Shown one piece after another: positions 5,678 to 6,852 of a DNA stretch of 6,852 bases. Each line of letters starts with the position of its first letter. Positions within the stretch are counted from its first letter, which is position 1. Under the pieces are notes generated by a model. That model saw only the letters and a program-made list of their open reading frames with translations, was not told where the DNA came from and did no database searches. Both the position numbers and the translations under genes were made by a program. Where the stretch lies: NCBI GenBank assembly GCA_947038745.1, contig CAMQXE010000065.1:1-6852 (forward strand), read 5' to 3'. The stretch is from an uncultured Propionibacteriaceae bacterium. Its GTDB lineage: Bacteria; Actinomycetota; Actinomycetes; Propionibacteriales; Propionibacteriaceae.

Positions 5678-6850
5678 GTGGGTACACTATTTATCCTGAT
5701 TGCCGTCATCGTCATTGCTTTAGCATTCGACTTTACGAACGGTTTCCATGACACTGCGAACGCGATGGCAACATCGATCGCTACCGGCGCTTTGAAACCA
5801 AAAACCGCCGTGATTATCTCCGCTATCTTGAACCTCATCGGCGCATTCCTCTCTATTGAGGTCGCCCTTACCGTAACCAACAAGGTTATTGCTATCCAAG
5901 GCAAAGATGGCACTCCGCTGCCAGCCCTGATGGGTCTACCTGTCTTAGAAATTGTTCTTGCCGGCCTTATTGGCGGCGTTATCTGGAATCTTGTCACCTG
6001 GCTACTAGGTATCCCCAGTTCGTCGTCCCATGCTCTATTCGGTGGCCTCATCGGATCTGCAATCGCAGCATTGGGCTGGGGCGGGGTGCACTGGGCTAAC
6101 GTCTTAAAAGCAGTGCTTATTCCCGCTGTCGCTGCGCCGGCAGTTGCCATCTTGGTATCTGCTATTGGCACTGCGTTGGTCTACTTCATTACCCGTAGCG
6201 TGCCAACAAAGTTCCGCAGCAAAGGCTTCCGCTGGGGACAGATTCTTTCTGCTTCCCTTGTTTCCTTGGCGCACGGTACTAATGACGCACAAAAGACCAT
6301 GGGCGTGATTACCCTTGCATTGATCGGTGGCGGACACTGGAACTCAAGCCAAGGTATCCCGCTTTGGGTCAAGGTCCTGTGCGCACTCGCTATTGCTACC
6401 GGTACTTACTCGGGAGGCTGGCGCGTTATTCGCACCTTGGGTAAAGGGTTGGTCGAAATTGACTCTCCCCAAGGTATGGCCGCTGAGATGGCTTCCGCAG
6501 CTATCATCTTGTCCTCTTCTCATGCTGGTATGGCTCTTTCCACCACCCATGTCGCAACCGGCTCCATTTTGGGCACCGGCATCGGCAAGCGTGGCGCTAA
6601 AGTCCGCTGGGGCGTCGCTGGACGTATGGCAGTAGCCTGGCTCATCACCTTGCCTGCCGCCGCAGTTATTGGCGTACTGTGCATGGGGATCTGCAGGCTT
6701 CTTCCTGCTGTTCTTGGTGCTGGCATTAACGTCGTTCTTCTTGCAATTGTTTCGGGCTTTGTTATTTGGCGTGCCAACAAAACTAAGGTCGATCACACCA
6801 ATGTCAACGATGAGTGGGACGGCGATTCTGCCGTTGCCACGGCTGAGTAG
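5678..6850 (+). CDS. pit: Inorganic phosphate transporter, PiT family
   Basis: 390 residues, an integral membrane protein with about ten hydrophobic segments. PiT proteins take up phosphate, in bacteria as a metal-phosphate complex driven by protons. The two inverted family signatures are visible: DFTNGFHDTANAMATSIATG (18-37) and LAHGTNDAQKTMGVITLAL (197-215). Each half also has its serine-rich partner, GIPSSSSHALFGGLIGS (111-127) and STTHVATGSILGTGIGK (288-304). A polar loop separates the halves (about 172-187), and the C-terminal 25 residues are hydrophilic and acidic, probably cytoplasmic. The GTG at 5678 is the earliest possible start, because an in-frame TAG lies at 5669-5671; no Shine-Dalgarno is seen, suggesting leaderless translation. 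The gene is complete, with TAG at 6848-6850. It is transcribed away from the cbi operon, and any partner gene downstream lies outside the window. The low-affinity Pit type is likely but substrate details cannot be read from sequence. Confidence 0.93.
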   Translation: MGTLFILIAVIVIALAFDFTNGFHDTANAMATSIATGALKPKTAVIISAILNLIGAFLSIEVALTVTNKVIAIQGKDGTPLPALMGLPVLEIVLAGLIGGVIWNLVTWLLGIPSSSSHALFGGLIGSAIAALGWGGVHWANVLKAVLIPAVAAPAVAILVSAIGTALVYFITRSVPTKFRSKGFRWGQILSASLVSLAHGTNDAQKTMGVITLALIGGGHWNSSQGIPLWVKVLCALAIATGTYSGGWRVIRTLGKGLVEIDSPQGMAAEMASAAIILSSSHAGMALSTTHVATGSILGTGIGKRGAKVRWGVAGRMAVAWLITLPAAAVIGVLCMGICRLLPAVLGAGINVVLLAIVSGFVIWRANKTKVDHTNVNDEWDGDSAVATAE

Positions 6851-6852
6851 GA

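Noticed and set aside
5668..6171. Minus-strand open frame of 167 codons
   Set aside because: It lies opposite the PiT gene, which has clear family motifs; the translation shows no recognisable domain.

Overview
The window is a cobalamin (vitamin B12) corrin-ring operon on the minus strand, facing away from a phosphate-transporter gene on the plus strand. The set of genes is that of the anaerobic (cobalt-early) route: a CbiX-type chelatase, CbiG, CbiH, CbiF, CbiL and a stand-alone CbiE. The CbiE-CbiG-CbiH triple fusion, the CbiX fused to a precorrin-2 dehydrogenase domain, the actinobacterial form of that dehydrogenase domain, and a GTG-started, apparently leaderless transporter gene all suggest an actinobacterium. 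A cbiEGH fusion beside cbiL, cbiF and cbiX is known from Propionibacterium freudenreichii, so a member or relative of the Propionibacteriaceae is my best guess. The base composition looks only moderately GC-rich, lower than P. freudenreichii. The species is not determined.

Layout, left to right: a perfect 54-bp palindrome (1-54) acts as the probable operon terminator. It is followed by four minus-strand genes, transcribed from right to left: cbiL (5416-4652), cbiF (4655-3816), cbiEGH (3819-1300) and cbiX-cysG(N) (1284-58). The first two junctions are 4-bp ATGA overlaps and the last is a 15-bp gap, so this is one tightly coupled operon. The 261-bp space at 5417-5677 holds a cobalamin riboswitch with a candidate promoter for the operon. 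It also holds a candidate leaderless promoter with an inverted repeat for the divergent gene. From 5678 to 6850 there is a complete PiT-family inorganic phosphate transporter.

How it works together: the dehydrogenase domain oxidises precorrin-2 to sirohydrochlorin (factor II) and the CbiX part inserts cobalt. CbiL methylates C20, CbiH methylates C17 and contracts the ring, and CbiF methylates C11. CbiG opens the lactone and releases the two-carbon fragment, and CbiE later methylates C5. Missing from the window are CobA/uroporphyrinogen methyltransferase, CbiD, CbiJ, CbiT, CbiC, CbiA and the lower-ligand genes, which must lie elsewhere if the pathway is complete. Cobalamin binding to the 5' leader should shut the operon off.

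I see no undescribed system here. The points most worth a second look are the long perfect palindrome, the fused and reordered enzymes, the aptamer that creates a false upstream start for cbiL, and the palindromic leaderless promoter of the transporter.
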